Shown: positions 10,679 through 22,511 of the stretch, piece after piece
How the letters are laid out: each line of letters starts with the position of its first letter
Numbering within the stretch: position 1 is the first letter of the stretch
From: Wyeomyia smithii
Lineage: Eukaryota; Arthropoda; Insecta; Diptera; Culicidae
DNA length: 64,000 bases
Assembly (NCBI RefSeq): GCF_029784165.1
Contig: NC_073696.1
Coordinates: 177,065,825 to 177,129,824 of the forward strand
Direction of reading: 5' to 3'
Notes under the pieces: generated by a model
What the model saw: only the letters and a program-made list of their open reading frames with translations
What the model was told of the DNA's origin: nothing
The model's database searches: none
Translations under genes and position numbers: made by a program

Positions 10679-13600
10679 ATGAATTCGATTAGAATGTGTA
10701 ACGTGGTGCGATATAATTTGTTAAAAGGAGATATTCTATTTCGAGGACTTGCTACGTCAAGCGTGCTCAACGATAACCACAAGTAAAGTATTTTGCACAT
10801 TCAAATTGCAGATTGATGATCATGTGAACTTTGTTAACATTATTATTGCTGGTTATAGTTGCTTAGAGCCGGCTTTATTAGTGTCAAATAATAAAATGTG
10901 TTTGATTATTTCTAGATGCCAAGTGTTAATCGTTGGGGGTGGAGCTGGTGGTTGCTCAGTTGCCGCAAAATTATCCAACAAACTGGGCAAAGGAAAGGTT
11001 ATCATTTTGGAACCAGCTGAAGTGAGTGTCGATTTATTATTGTTTAGTGCTTCGGGGATTTTCTTTTTTCGTTATCGCAATGCTCAATTTAAGTTCTATG
11101 TGATAGCAACCACAAGCCGTGCCCACATTTGTTTTCGATTACGTGTGATTGGTTACAAGCAACAGGTAGTAATTATAATTGTAGGTATAGTAACTTCTTT
11201 GAGGTAATTTTGAGGCACTATGTAACTGCCAGAATTTTGTAAAACTTAAGTTTTCATCATGCGGTTTAAATTTTGATTATACATTTTTTGCAAAGTCGTG
11301 GTGAGATGGAACAATTTTGTAAGCATTGACTGAAGAAAATGAGCAAAACAAAGTAAAATATATAGCGTATCGAACGTCTTCGAGAGTGGTTTTCTTTGGC
11401 AGCTTTTCTGCAGCAGTCTTATGCAAAGCCCTGTCGAAGAAAACCTCTGCTGAAGACGTTCAATACTCTAGGTAACACACAGGGGAGAATTTAGGGTTAT
11501 AGGGACTCTTTTCAGTTGTCAAAATTCCAACAAAGAAATATGTTATGCAAAATTATTAAATCAAATAAAAGGATATAGAAAGATTCTGTGAACTTTACTA
11601 AAATTTAAATTATTTTAAAGTTTTACGAAATTTTTTGGATTGTTAGCTTGTATTTAGTCATGAGTCATTAGAAAGGAATTTTTTTGGGGACTCGGACGAA
11701 CCCCTCCATATCCGACTATGGGAATACATAATCGCGATGAACTGGTTCACACTGGCATTCGTGATTATTAATAGTTGTTCAATCATTTTGGAGCAGAATC
11801 TTGAGGTAAAATTCAGTACGATTTATTTCTACAAGCGTATACACATTTGTAGGTGATGACTTTGGTGTACTGGTGCGATTAGCATTCACCTGAAAATTGG
11901 TGTTATATAACTACTACCGTCTGCCGGGGTGAGATTAAGCCACGGGGGTGAGATTGAGCCAAAACGGGAAATGTTTGTATGTTAAATTACTTAAGATTTC
12001 TAGAACCCAATACCTCGAATTCAATACTTTATGTAACATGACATATTTATTCACAACTTCAAATGGTTTATAGATTATACCAGTGAACTGTTTCACTTAA
12101 ATAATGTTTCAACGTACAGGGTGAAAAACATGCGCAAACAACGTTATCCAAAAATGTCCCAGGCAAACCAACCCGATCAAGAAATCACATCAACTTACTG
12201 CTCAGTTGGTACGTTAGGATGTCGTCTCGAATGTGTTGAGGAAATATTATGCATTGAATCTGTGTTGGCTCAGGAAATAATGTTTTTCCAAACTGTACAC
12301 TTTTCGAGCCCTTTTGGAAGGGTACAGTGTGCGAAATTCACATTGACGACAAAATTATATCAGTATACACCAAAACACTTGCATTGTTTACATAGGGTAT
12401 GTTGTCTAGCTATGGTATTATTTAAAATAATGACTTAAAGCTTGAGAACAGTAAGCTAACAACTGTTAGATGGAAATTTACAATTACTGATATTACTTAT
12501 GGAATGTAACAAAATTTGTACACATATTCTAAATAACTGATGAGTTTTAAAACGAGGAAGGAGGGTTGTGGGTACGTTTCCAGCGGTTTTAAGATCTCCA
12601 ATGGAATATACAGTGGTCAATGACACATAATAATTGAAACGAAAAGTCTTCGCAGGCTTTATGTCCTATCGTTTTTCCTTTCTAAGCTACCTGGAGACGC
12701 CACTATGAGTATAAAGACTGTCTGTAAGCTACGTTCTCATAACTGGTTACTCCAGATATCGATTTGATCCAGTACTACATTTCCATACATTTTTCTATAA
12801 TTCATATGAACCGTAGTTTCTGGTCAACCCCCTATAGCCCCTTCATAGTCCACGTTGTTTATGGTCGTCCCTATACTTACTGTTCTATCATGTTATTCAT
12901 GTGAATTATCCGTAGATACACTACTGTACATTTAACAGGTATTAAATTCAACTTTTTGTTTTTGGCACAATCTCACCCCATAGAAAGGGTGAGATTAGGC
13001 CAAAGTTCATTTAATTTTAGCAAAATTATAGTTTTTTGTAACTTAACCATATTTGCGGCAGTCGTTAACTAAAGATTCAAGTGTGCATTGGCGTGATTTG
13101 GATGAAAATCATTGCCATAAATGAGTGCATTACAAGCCAAGGAACAAAAAAGTATCCTTTTTTTTATAGGGGGGGAGTTTGTAATAATTTATTTATGTAC
13201 TAAAATATCTATTCAGAATTAGTATTGTGGGTTCTGCCACAAATGGTGACATTTCAACACTATTATATATATTTGTACGCTTTTTAGTATTATTGAATGT
13301 TATTAGCTTTCGCAGTTAAGATAATGTAATTGTAGGAAAATTATTAAACCTACTTGTCAAGAAAAAATAGGAATAAAACGAAACTTAAAATAAACTTAAA
13401 ACTATCTTACTGACTATAAAAAAGTATGCTTTTTTGGCACAATCTCACCCCGGCAGACGGTATATAGAAATGTTCTAAACATCACAGTGCGTCCCATTGT
13501 TTAAAAAAAAAAACACAAAAATTACAAGACTCAGTAAAATTTAAAATGTATCGTGCCATTTCAAATGAACTCGAAAAATGGATTAAGTTAAAGTGGGTAT

Positions 13601-15912
13601 TTGGGAGGTAACTGTGTACATGCGTGAATGTGTACGTATGCGTACAACCAATTTTAAATAAATTCAGTCGACAAAATGAAAAAAGTGCACTTCCACCCTT
13701 TATATTGTTCATCAGTAGTAACAGGAGATATTTAACTCGTTTCTACGTCTACGGTGACACTACAAAAACGTTACCTTGAGTATCAAATGGCGTTATTTGA
13801 AGAATCGCCGTAAAAAACGCGTTATTAGGAAAATCGTCGTGAAAAACGTGTTATTTGAAAATTGCCGTAAAAACACGTTATTTTAAAAATAATCGAAAAA
13901 CGCATAAAAAGGGCTTACTGTAACTGGTTTTATATGAACCACACAATAATCCTGCAAGATCTTTGTTCTCCATTCTGGCTAAGACATTAGAATACAGCTG
14001 AACGTCAATTGCAGAATTTGCATTTTAGATGCAAAATAGCGAACTTGACCTAGATTTCCAGCTTCAAGCAAATTTTGCAATGAAGAATAACGGCGAATAT
14101 CGATGGAATGAAACTCGCAAGCTAGATAAGATGTCTGTATACACCGTTTGATATACTTGGGACGTTTCTGAAAGAAAAGCATGAAGCGAGGTACGATCTC
14201 CTGAAATATTTTACAAGTAAGGGGCTAATAAACAAAGTAATGGTTTTACAGAATATCATTTTACAGTTTACGGAAGCCAAATCATGACCCAATTCCGTAT
14301 TCCACTATTGTACCTTAAGTTAAAGTTTTTAGATCTACTTGTCTGAAGAAGAATGCAATAAACCACTTGTGAACTCTTGAAACAATATTGCGTCTGCTAT
14401 GAGATTCGTACTTAAGTAATAAAAAAAACCTTTAATGTACACTCAAATGTTTTTCAACTGACTTGAACTAACATCGGTGTGATCAGATTTGCGATGGTTG
14501 TAATCGTTTGCTTTCGCTTCGGAAATATCACACGTGATTTAATAAATATAACACCCAAAATTAAAAAGTACATATTCAGTATGACTCTTATCATATTTTC
14601 AGAACCATTATTATCAACCAATGTTCACACTGATCGGTGGTGGAATTAAGACATTGAACGATAGCTTCCGGCCGATGTCCACTGTTCTGCCTGCTCTCGC
14701 AAAGTGGGTGAAGGATTCCGCTGCCAAGTTTGAACCAGAAAATAATATCGTTTATACAGAAAAGGGCGATAAGATCGAGTATGAGTTTTTATTGATTGCT
14801 ACGGGTGTTCAATTGAACTACAACAAAATACCAGGCCTAGTGGAGGCTCTTTCGATTCCGAAGGGTAAAGTCTGCTCCAATTATTCACCAAAGTATGTGA
14901 ACCGAACTTTTGAAGCACTTCAGGCGTTCAAAGCGGGTGACGCCATATTCACCTTCCCCAATAGTCCCGTGAAATGTCCAGGGGCTCCACAGAAGATTAT
15001 GTATATCGCCGATCACTATTTGCGTAAGGTAAATACAGTGTATTACTAAAAATAAAATATGATACATCAGTTTGATATGATCTTTTTGAATCTAGACTAA
15101 AAAGCGACATCATGCCAATGTTGTCTACAATACATCGCTGGCGGTGTTATTCGGAGTAAAACACTACGCTGATGCTCTTTGGAAAGTTGTCGACAAGCGT
15201 GGCATTCAGGTCAACCTGCGGACAAACCTAATTGAAGTACTCCCCACCAAAAATCAAGCCATATTTGAAAATCTTGACAACCCTCAGGAAAAGATTACTC
15301 TTGATGTACGGAAGATACTTTTTGAAGAAATATTTTTTGTCATGTTTGAAATTATATAATATTTTAGTTTGAACTACTGCATGTTACCCCTCCAATGAGC
15401 GCTCCAGATGTTTTAGCAGCGTGCAAAAGCCTTGTCACGGATACAGGATTTGTTGATGTAAACAAGGATACCATGCAACATACAAAGTTTGCCAATGTCT
15501 TTGCTATTGGCGATTGTTCATCTAGTCCAAACTCTAAAACTGCCGCTTCTGTTGGTAAATTAGTAAAAAAAATAAAATTTTAATGAAAATAACGTGAGTT
15601 ACACTTATAGCTGCACAGTCTCAAGTTGTATACAAAAATATGCTCGCAGTGATGAATGGACATACGCCAATGAAAGTGTTCGATGGTTATGCTTCCTGTC
15701 CACTGGTTACCGGGTACAACAGTTGTATTCTAGCTGAATTCGACTACAGTTTGACACCACTGGAAACTTTCCCCATCGACCAGAGCAAAGAACGCTATTC
15801 GATGTTTATCATGAAAAAGGACATTATGCCACCACTATACTGGCATCTACTGTTGAACGGGTTGTGGAATGGGCCCGGTTTTGCCAGAAAGTGTATGCAT
15901 TTGAAATGGTAG
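10679..15912 (+). CDS. Sqor: Sulfide:quinone oxidoreductase, mitochondrial (6 exons)
   Basis: Exons are 10679-10782, 10916-11021, 14603-15028, 15096-15305, 15368-15554 and 15611-15912. All junctions are GT-AG and the joined frame is 444 aa (human SQOR is about 450). The flavoprotein oxidises hydrogen sulfide in the mitochondrial matrix/inner membrane and passes electrons to ubiquinone. Visible features: a basic, hydrophobic N-terminus compatible with a targeting peptide (about residues 1-28), the FAD-binding GGGAGG loop (42-47), an LLIATG motif, Cys195 in PVKCPGAPQK and Cys374 in GYASCPLVTGYN (the redox pair corresponding to human Cys201/Cys379), and the second FAD motif VFAIGDC. The C-terminus LAEFDYSLTPLETFP is family-typical. 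The start is the first ATG before the GGGAGG exon and gives a clean presequence. Intron 2 is about 3.6 kb and filled with repeats; the other introns are 56-133 bp. Seipin follows 939 bp downstream on the same strand. No frameshift or premature stop was seen. Confidence 0.95.
11364..11470. mobile_element. Short hairpin element in intron 2 of Sqor
   Basis: GCGTATCGAACGTCTTC at the left and GAAGACGTTCAATACTC at the right are imperfect reverse complements, extended inward by GTGGTTTTCTTT / GAAGAAAACC. About 107 bp, non-coding. Confidence 0.5.
11480..11705. mobile_element. Non-coding hAT-type repeat, copy in Sqor intron 2
   Basis: Shares with 16019-16245 the opening CAGGG..GAATTTAGG, then CTTTTCAGTTGTCAAA, a middle A/T-rich stretch and TGTATTTAGTCATGAGTCAT. 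The two copies flank most of the Sqor gene in the same orientation. Confidence 0.55.
11917..13460. mobile_element. Tigger/pogo-like non-autonomous DNA transposon in Sqor intron 2
   Basis: The terminal inverted repeats begin CCGTCTGCCGGGGTGAGATT at the left and read the same in reverse complement at the right. The element is flanked by TA (11915-11916 and 13461-13462), the expected mariner/pogo target duplication. The motif GGGGTGAGATTGAGCC recurs inside (11945-11960 and, inverted and direct, near 12968-13003). There is no transposase; the open frame at 12121-12438 has no recognisable domain. About 1544 bp. Confidence 0.8.
13787..13905. repeat. Short degenerate tandem repeat in Sqor intron 2
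   Basis: Roughly four copies of a 30-37-base unit resembling CGTTATTTGAAAATCGCCGT followed by AAAAAC. Non-coding. Confidence 0.6.
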
Positions 15913-15935
15913 CTTGAATGCGTTGCAAATTTCCT

Positions 15936-15941
15936 AATAAA
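15936..15941 (+). terminator. Polyadenylation signal of the sulfide:quinone oxidoreductase gene
   Basis: AATAAA lies 24 bases after the TAG stop codon, implying a very short 3' UTR. It is the first canonical hexamer downstream; its use is inferred. Confidence 0.6.
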
Positions 15942-16018
15942 ATTCGTGTGATAAAAAAATGATAATGTGATAATAGTTTCATTTCAAACATTCTTGATAA
16001 CGTTCGATTCCCGATTAT

Positions 16019-16245
16019 CAGGGCCGAATTTAGGATTGTAGTAGCCCGGGAGCCAAGTACCGTGTGGAGGTCTCCTTTTCAGTTGTCAAAGTTTTAATAA
16101 AGGAACATGTTTTTCAGGAACATAAGTTAATGGAGGGTTAGATTGAGTTAGATTTATTAAAATTTCAGTTATTTTAAAATGTCATGAATTTTTTTGTTTT
16201 TTTTTTGTATTTAGTCATGAGTCATGAGAAGTGTACTTTTTTTGA
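16019..16245. mobile_element. Non-coding hAT-type repeat, copy downstream of Sqor
   Basis: Starts CAGGGCCGAATTTAGG, the same terminus as the 35.6-kb MITE (whose right end reads CAGGGCCGGATTTAGG in reverse). It continues with the block shared with 11480-11705. The far terminus is not clear. Confidence 0.55.
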
Positions 16246-16851
16246 ATAAATGACTGACCAAATATTGCCTAAATGTGCTACTTCCTTAAATCTGTTTGTA
16301 ATCAATCTGTTTCTAGAGTTCATTTTTCCCATATACTCGCATTTGTGAAAGCGCACAGCCTAATTGCCTTCGAATTTATAATGATAGATATGATTTGACG
16401 TAAAAGTGATCTTTGCCCTTAATGAGGTGACTAAATGTACACGCGACTGATATTGAGGGCTGGGAAAGATTGTAAAATAATGCATTTTTCTCTCGTTGTT
16501 TTAGTATAAGTATAAATCGAAATAAATACGCTATGAACGTGATAAAGAAATGTATACTGACATCCAGCGTAAGCCCATTGAAATAATCGCATCAGTGTCG
16601 CTTCGACCATCGAACCAATCTGAAGTGCGTCGTTGTGTCTACTGAAAAAGTGACATATTAGGTTCATTACATTCTACACGTTGCGCGCATCGCGTGTATC
16701 GATGACAAGGCTGTGAGTTCATTCCGCGTTTGTTTTTGTTGGGCTGGCAGTGTCAGCTGATTCAGATTCAGCAACAAACCACTGGGAAAGTGGTGCAACA
16801 AAACAAATCGTATACATTTTTCGTCTAGTGTGACTATATATCAACACAAAA

Positions 16852-18506
16852 ATGCCACTCGGGAGGATTATATTAAATATTTTGGACCCGTTCCATCTGA
16901 TACGAAATTATCTATTGAAACCATTGGCTGTAACTGGAATCGTGTTCGCGGAAGAGTACAAGCGAAAAACCAGTGCTGGAGTGCAATCAACGAAAAACAT
17001 TGTTTTGCGTCTCATTGCTGTTGTGCTAATTGGACTGTCTGTTGTGTGGGCCTCGATATTTATGTACGCTTATTTCTACTACTCGTACATGCCTACTGTG
17101 TCGCATGTGAAGGATGTATATCTCAGCTATGGGTAAGATCTAGATAAGAAAAGTGAAATATTTCAAAAAGACATGATTGGAAATTACTATTTGCAGACAA
17201 TGTCAAGCAGAATCGAAATGTCCCCAATATCCCACAGATACGGTGGAGCTAACAAAAAAACAGCAGCTACTTATGATAGGACAACCATACCGAGTTATTC
17301 TTTATCTGGAAATGCCAGAATCAGAACAAAACCATAAAACAGGTAAAAGATGATACTTTCCTGGATTTCTTGCCCAGAAGTTTGTCGGGAAGCGATGGAG
17401 ATGTATTGACTTGGTTACAAAAGATATGATTTAATAACTTATAACTTTGTGATGATTGGGTTGTTTAGCTGTTCACGGAATTAGAATTTTTATGTATCAG
17501 CTGAATGAGTTTATTTTTCTGAACAGAACGTGAATTTTTTAAATTTTATATTATTGTCCTTCGATTTCTAAATAAAGAATAAAAATCGCTACAATGACAG
17601 TTGGTATATGGGCGACTTTTTGAAAATCACGTTTTGCTTAGAAAATGTAGCTCTTTTAGATGAAATAAAAAATTGATCGTCTAACATATGACTAACATAT
17701 TCATTGTGCTTGGACCCTCATTGTCAGGCCCGGAGAGGTGGCAATAGTCTAGAAGTTGTGTTTTGTTCTTGCTTTTTGATTTCGTATTATTAATATATTA
17801 TATTCTTGATTATTTGTATTACGACATAATTTTTTTTAAATTATTCTACTGTTTACTGTTCTAGGTATGTTCACTATCTGCGCGGCTATGCAGGATCATT
17901 CTGGCACTCAAACGATAAAGTCCTGTCGGCTCTCTATGCTACACTACAAATCTGATCTGCTGAAATTACTGTCTACGGTGGTGTTCGCACCATTTTTAAT
18001 CATGGGGTACCGTGAGGAAAAGCAAATGGTTGCGATAGAATTATTTACCAATTTCGAAGATAATCAAGCACATCCGGCCACCAGTGTCGACATAACCATT
18101 CTCTCTAGTAGTGTGCAGTTCTACTCTGCACAATTGCACATCACTGCCAACTTTTCGGGGCTGCGATATCTTATGTTCAACTGGCCTATCCTTTCGGCTA
18201 TCATTGGTATTACTCTTAGGAAGACAGTTTGCAATCATTGTATTAACCATTTTTATTTTTATAGGCATCACCACTAATTTGTTTTTCATTCTAATTGTCT
18301 GTATTTTGAGCTGGTACCATTGGGACGATAATGAATGGATGGTTGAAATAAAGGATCGATATCAACAGATTATTAAAAAATCTAAAACTGCAGTATTTGA
18401 ATCACAGCACTCTGATATACAGAAACAACAACCCATGCTGGAGAAAGCTGATGAAGAAATTGAAGATATTTCTAGTTTTAAAGATGATTTAGGACTAACC
18501 AGTTAA
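16852..18506 (+). CDS. Seipin: Seipin (BSCL2-type lipid-droplet assembly protein, 4 exons)
   Basis: Exons are 16852-17132, 17197-17342, 17865-18206 and 18265-18506. All introns are GT-AG and the product is 336 aa. Seipin is an oligomeric ER membrane protein at ER-lipid droplet contacts that organises triglyceride nucleation and droplet growth. Visible: a cytosolic N-terminus with an amphipathic look (IILNILDPFHLIRNYLL), a first membrane segment at about 47-73, then the lumenal domain with the family signatures GQPYRVILYLEMPES, SCRLSMLHYKSDLL and HITANFSGLRYLMFNWP. A second membrane segment follows at about 250-272, then an acidic, Glu/Asp-rich C-terminal tail. The start ATG has AAAA upstream, a favourable insect context, and opens directly into the conserved N-terminus. 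Intron 2 (522 bp) carries part of a dispersed repeat. The length is a little under the fly and human proteins because the C-terminal tail is short. Nothing looks broken. Confidence 0.95.
17535..17690. mobile_element. Half copy of hairpin MITE in seipin intron 2
   Basis: TCCTTCGATTTCTAAATAAAG, AAAATCACGTTTTGCTTAGAAAAT and CTCTTTTAGATGAAAT match one arm of the hairpin element at 19886-20235. The other arm is absent. Confidence 0.5.
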
Positions 18507-18510
18507 TAAA
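18505..18510 (+). terminator. Polyadenylation signal overlapping the seipin stop codon
   Basis: AATAAA begins at the second base of the TAA stop (18504-18506). No other AATAAA was seen in the next 250 bases, so cleavage would leave a 3' UTR of only a few tens of bases. Use of this signal is inferred. Confidence 0.45.
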
Positions 18511-18698
18511 AACTGTTGAATTGGCAGTTCCAGCTCAAGATAAATGACATTTTTGTAACGACTTTCTCCGATAATATTGCAGGTTTTCTTATATGTTGGC
18601 TTCCACAGCACATGGTTGCATTTTCGTTGCACATTGATTTGAATATTGTTAACATGAATCGAAATATCTGGTTTGGAGAAGTATGGATAATAACACTA

Positions 18699-18784
18699 GT
18701 AACAATATTGGTTTTATCAAGGCTTTATAGCGTTTTATACAACCAAAACAGCGCTATAAAACTTTGACAAAACCAGTTTGTTAC
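18699..18784. mobile_element. 86-bp hairpin MITE just 3' of seipin
   Basis: GTAACAATATTGGTTTTATC at the left is mirrored by GACAAAACCAGTTTGTTAC at the right, with TTTATAGCG / CGCTATAAA further in. A half copy of the left arm lies at 21733-21770. Confidence 0.65.
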
Positions 18785-19142
18785 TTGTGGAGTGCCATGA
18801 TTCTTAACGCCGCGTTGAAGACCAAAAAAATCTAGTGTGGCGATCGATAGAGGGCCTCTCACTCCATGGAAGGGCAAGGTGTGTCCTGATGTCTGTGTGA
18901 AAAATGCAGTTGCAACCGAAAAAGTTAAAGAGACCGTAAGATTAACGTAAAACCACAGATAACAGACGTTCATCTTATTTTCAAGAGATGTGCAAAAACT
19001 TGCAACCGTCATTTACTAGTAAGTGGCTATGCTCTCGCTATGTGGCGCTCTTGTCACTTACAATCTAAGCCCTGATATCGATACGGCAATATTTATGCAG
19101 TGCAACTGGGGCACCACAACATAGATGTCGTTAATGTATTAA

Positions 19143-19226
19143 CCCATTCCTCGCGGGTGACGCAATATGGCATTTTCATTTTGTCATTTTAAAATAAAAA
19201 ACTAATTTCTCTCCGCGGGGATAGGG
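19143..19226. mobile_element. 84-bp piggyBac-like MITE
   Basis: Flanked by TTAA on both sides (19139-19142 and 19227-19230), with termini CCCATTCCTCGCGGG and CCGCGGGGATAGGG. TTAA duplications with CCC...GGG ends are the hallmark of piggyBac elements. It has no coding capacity. Confidence 0.7.
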
Positions 19227-19885
19227 TTAACGTATTCTGATTCAAATTTTTCCACACGATTTTCAAATTTCTTTATATGAACATGCATGTCTGTTCTCTG
19301 TGGTAAAACTACGAACGCTTGTCTTATGTTAGTGTATTTCTTGCGATAGGGTTCGGTCTATAGTTATTGTGATGTACTTGAACTTCAAAATGCCGCTGAG
19401 ACTATTGGGAATCTCTAGCACTCCATGGGACCAACCCACTATGCAAGTTTATTAGTTGTTACTAGCTGAAAAAAAATGAAAGTAAATTTTGGTTCGAGCT
19501 CGTTCAGATTTTATTTTCGGTAACACTGCCGCCAGGGTTTTTACTAGTTCATGAGGTATACAAGCAGTGTTCATATGCCTTAGTTGAACCGATAAGCAAC
19601 TGTACCAAGAGAAGAAACGGTAAGAATTATTAGAATTGCCTTAATATTGAATGCTTTCGGCTACACCATAGCTCCAGGAAATATGCCCCACCTTCAATCA
19701 GATGATATGTTTCATTGCTTTTGATTTTACTTCTGTGACTCCAAGCGCTTCTCACTCCGCGTGGTGATTTGCGCTAGGAGCATATTGGCCTTCTGCCATT
19801 TAGGCGTTTTGTCCCGGTAGATTGCAAAACTTGTGATTTGGAGAATTTTTTTAAATTGTAATATTTTGTATGACAGTCATTACAA

Positions 19886-20235
19886 AGCAGTAGAATTGGG
19901 TCCTAAAGCTAAACCAGTTTTTATATATCATTTGAAAAAGTCGCGTTTTCTGAGCAAAATGTGATTTTTAAAAAAAAGTTTATCGTTTTCCTTCGATTTT
20001 TAAATGAAGAGTGAAAAAACTGCTCGAAAGGTCTAAGTTGACGTTTCGCCCATGTACGGTATATGAGAGAACTGTCATTTAAGGCATTTCGAGCAGTTTT
20101 TTATTTTTCATTTAAAAATCGAAGGAAAACGATAAACATTTTTTAAAAATCACTTTTTGCTCAGAAAATTGCACTCTTTCAGCTGATATATAAAAATCAG
20201 AAAACCTTTTTAAGCTTTAGGGCCCAATTGCAGTG
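19886..20235. mobile_element. 350-bp long-arm hairpin MITE
   Basis: The two arms (about 19886-20040 and 20085-20235) are reverse complements across almost their whole length; both contain GTTTATCGTTTTCCTTCGAT or its complement and the GAATTGGGTCC / GGCCCAATTG ends. The centre is about 45 bases. A half copy lies in seipin intron 2. Confidence 0.75.
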
Positions 20236-20254
20236 CATATCTAACTAAATGCTC

Positions 20255-21179
20255 TACACGCTCATTTTTTGTTACTCTAAAGTGAGTTAGATATCACCCA
20301 CTTTTAAAAAAAGTGGAGGTACCCTAATTAGGGTTCTTTTACGGTTACTCACTTCTGAGTAAGGGCGTCATACGTCAAAAACTGAGAAGAATCTACTCTG
20401 TTCATGCAAACCAGAAATTAACGAAAATGAGAACAAGTTACCCAGTTTGCCTAAATACGAAAATTTAATGATTTCTGGTTTTTGTAAATCTGACTCAATA
20501 AATAAAATAAAATCAGAACAATCAAAAACACAGATTTATTTTTAATCGAAACATTAGAAAATTTACTAAATCATTCCCGTGTCTTCATTGAATGCGGCAC
20601 CCAACCGGTTGACAGTTGCCCGTGAACTGTGATTTACATTTTTGTGCCAGAAAATCCGTCATCATTCGTCACCTAATACTGCGAAGGATTTAAATTGCAT
20701 CGATTGTTGAGCACTGTACATCAATACAAATGTTTCCGTTTGTCATCACGAATAAAAGTCCGGCTTTAAACGGCATCATAGAACATACAACATGCGGTTG
20801 TTCATTTTGAAGAGATCTTTTAGGTGTTTTCAAATCCTCTGCAATACTGATGTTGGGCTGAAATTATTAATTGATTAAGAAATTATTGATTTGATGACAG
20901 ATCAGATACTTACTGCTAGCCAACGAATAAAAAGAGACACCAATTGTTCTTCGGAAACCGATAATATTGCTGTTGAAAACTTTTGACATATACATATACT
21001 CAGGGTGAGTAAACATCATGGATAATAACTCAAAACTGAGTAAACATGGTAATAATGAAAATTTGGGTTCATGTTACTCAATTGTCCAGTACTCGATTAC
21101 TCACTTTTTGACATTTTGCATAAGAATACCAAACTGAGTAGATCCTAATCAGATTAGAGTTAAAATAAAGCAGCGTGTA
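20255..21179. mobile_element. Non-autonomous DNA element with imperfect inverted termini
   Basis: Left terminus TACACGCTCATTTTTTGTTACTC; the right terminus in reverse complement is TACACGCTGCTTTATTTTAACTC. Subterminal ACTCA/TGAGT motifs recur on both sides (for example near 20344-20360 and 21000-21140). No open frame of note; the target duplication is not clear. Confidence 0.55.
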
Positions 21180-22416
21180 CCTAAATTCATATTTGTTGCT
21201 TGTGATAAGCATATCTAATATATTGACGTTCTTCCTTAGGGGTTCATTTTATACCTGTCTTCGCTACAATAAAGACTGAATTGCTGCATGCTGGGCTTTT
21301 ATACGTGACTACTAAAAGTTATAGTTCCGAGGAACGTGTCGTTGTGCATTCGAGCGAACAAAACAACGAAAGCAAATCGTTTAGAAATTAAAATTGTTTG
21401 TATACTTTAGTGACGTGATGGAGCAGAAAGGTAGTGATTTTTTGATAGTCAATTTTGTAATCGACTACTGTGAGAATGAAGGAAATCCGTCGAAGCATTT
21501 GAAAGTGGATAATTTCATGACGCTCTCGATGTTTTGGGTTTTTTAATGTGTACCCCTATGTTGCCGTAAGACGAAATTTTATGCCATTCTTACCAGTTGG
21601 CAAAGTGCTTGGATCAGAGAAAAACTGGAAAAGTGATTATTTTCCATTTTTTCCGTGGTTTCGATGAAAGCATGGTTGAAGGGGTTGGTTGTAACTTCAT
21701 TTATGTGATGCCCCTGCTCATGTCCAACTACACCTAGTAACAATATTGGTTTTATCGAAGTTTTATAGCGCATGAATTTTTATATATCCTGACAAGCGGA
21801 TCAAATTTCAGGCTCTATTCTCACTCAACTCTCTCGAGTGATTCGCAAAGTCCCTTGGGTGAAAATAATACGTTCCCTCAAGCTTAAGCTCTAAGAAAAA
21901 AAATAGTTTTACGAAGTTCTACGTCAATCATGTGGTCGCGTCTCCAACACAACTCCTATTTTTTGCTGATCAAAGTTGTGATATTTTTTTCATTCTATCT
22001 CAATCTAGCTTCTCGACTGAGTTTCGTCAATTTTCATTAAGTTTTTAAATAGTTCGAAATTATGCAATATTTCTATAACCCCCAGCATAGAAATTCGGAG
22101 CATGTTTCTGTTTGAACGTCAATTTCGTGATCAAGGTGAGTGGGGATCATCATACGCACACCTCACCTTAGTGATGATGAATAAACATTCTGATGGATTG
22201 TAAATTCACACTTTCGATTGGGAAGTCACGTGATATGAAACTATATTACGAAGATGTGTGTGAGATACCTTATAGTGACAAAGGGCTGCTAACATTTTCG
22301 TTGGTATCTATGTATTTACTTAAGTCACTTGCATATTCCATCTAATGTAGCCGAATTTAAATTGCAATGAAATGATTTAAATGTTGTTAAGAAAGTATAA
22401 ATAAGTTATAAGAAAC
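21180..22416. other. Intergenic, no gene seen
   Basis: Only short frames and the half MITE at 21733. No further structure supported. Confidence 0.4.
21733..21770. mobile_element. Half copy of the 86-bp hairpin MITE
   Basis: CTAGTAACAATATTGGTTTT followed by ATCGAAGTTTTATAGCGC matches the left arm at 18697-18733 with few differences. Confidence 0.55.
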
Positions 22417-22481
22417 TTGCTCATCATCATTATTATATTTGATGCTGAAACAAGCATTATCAAGGGAGCGGAAAATCAGAA

Positions 22482-22511
22482 TGTAGTTGTGTACTTCAGT
22501 ACACAACTACA
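22482..22511. repeat. Perfect 30-base palindrome
   Basis: Arms TGTAGTTGTGTACT and its exact reverse complement, separated by TC. It lies at the edge of a GC-richer patch (22500-22940). Confidence 0.8.

Noticed and set aside
10749..11207. 152-codon continuous frame as the start of the oxidoreductase
   Set aside because: It reads through intron 1 and into intron 2; the GT-AG exons at 10679-10782 and 10916-11021 restore the conserved sequence and a targeting peptide.
12121..12438. 105-codon frame inside the Tigger-like element as a transposase
   Set aside because: No helix-turn-helix or DDE motif is visible; it lies in non-coding interior sequence.
18041..18289. - strand frame opposite seipin exon 3
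   Set aside because: Shadow of the conserved + strand coding exon.
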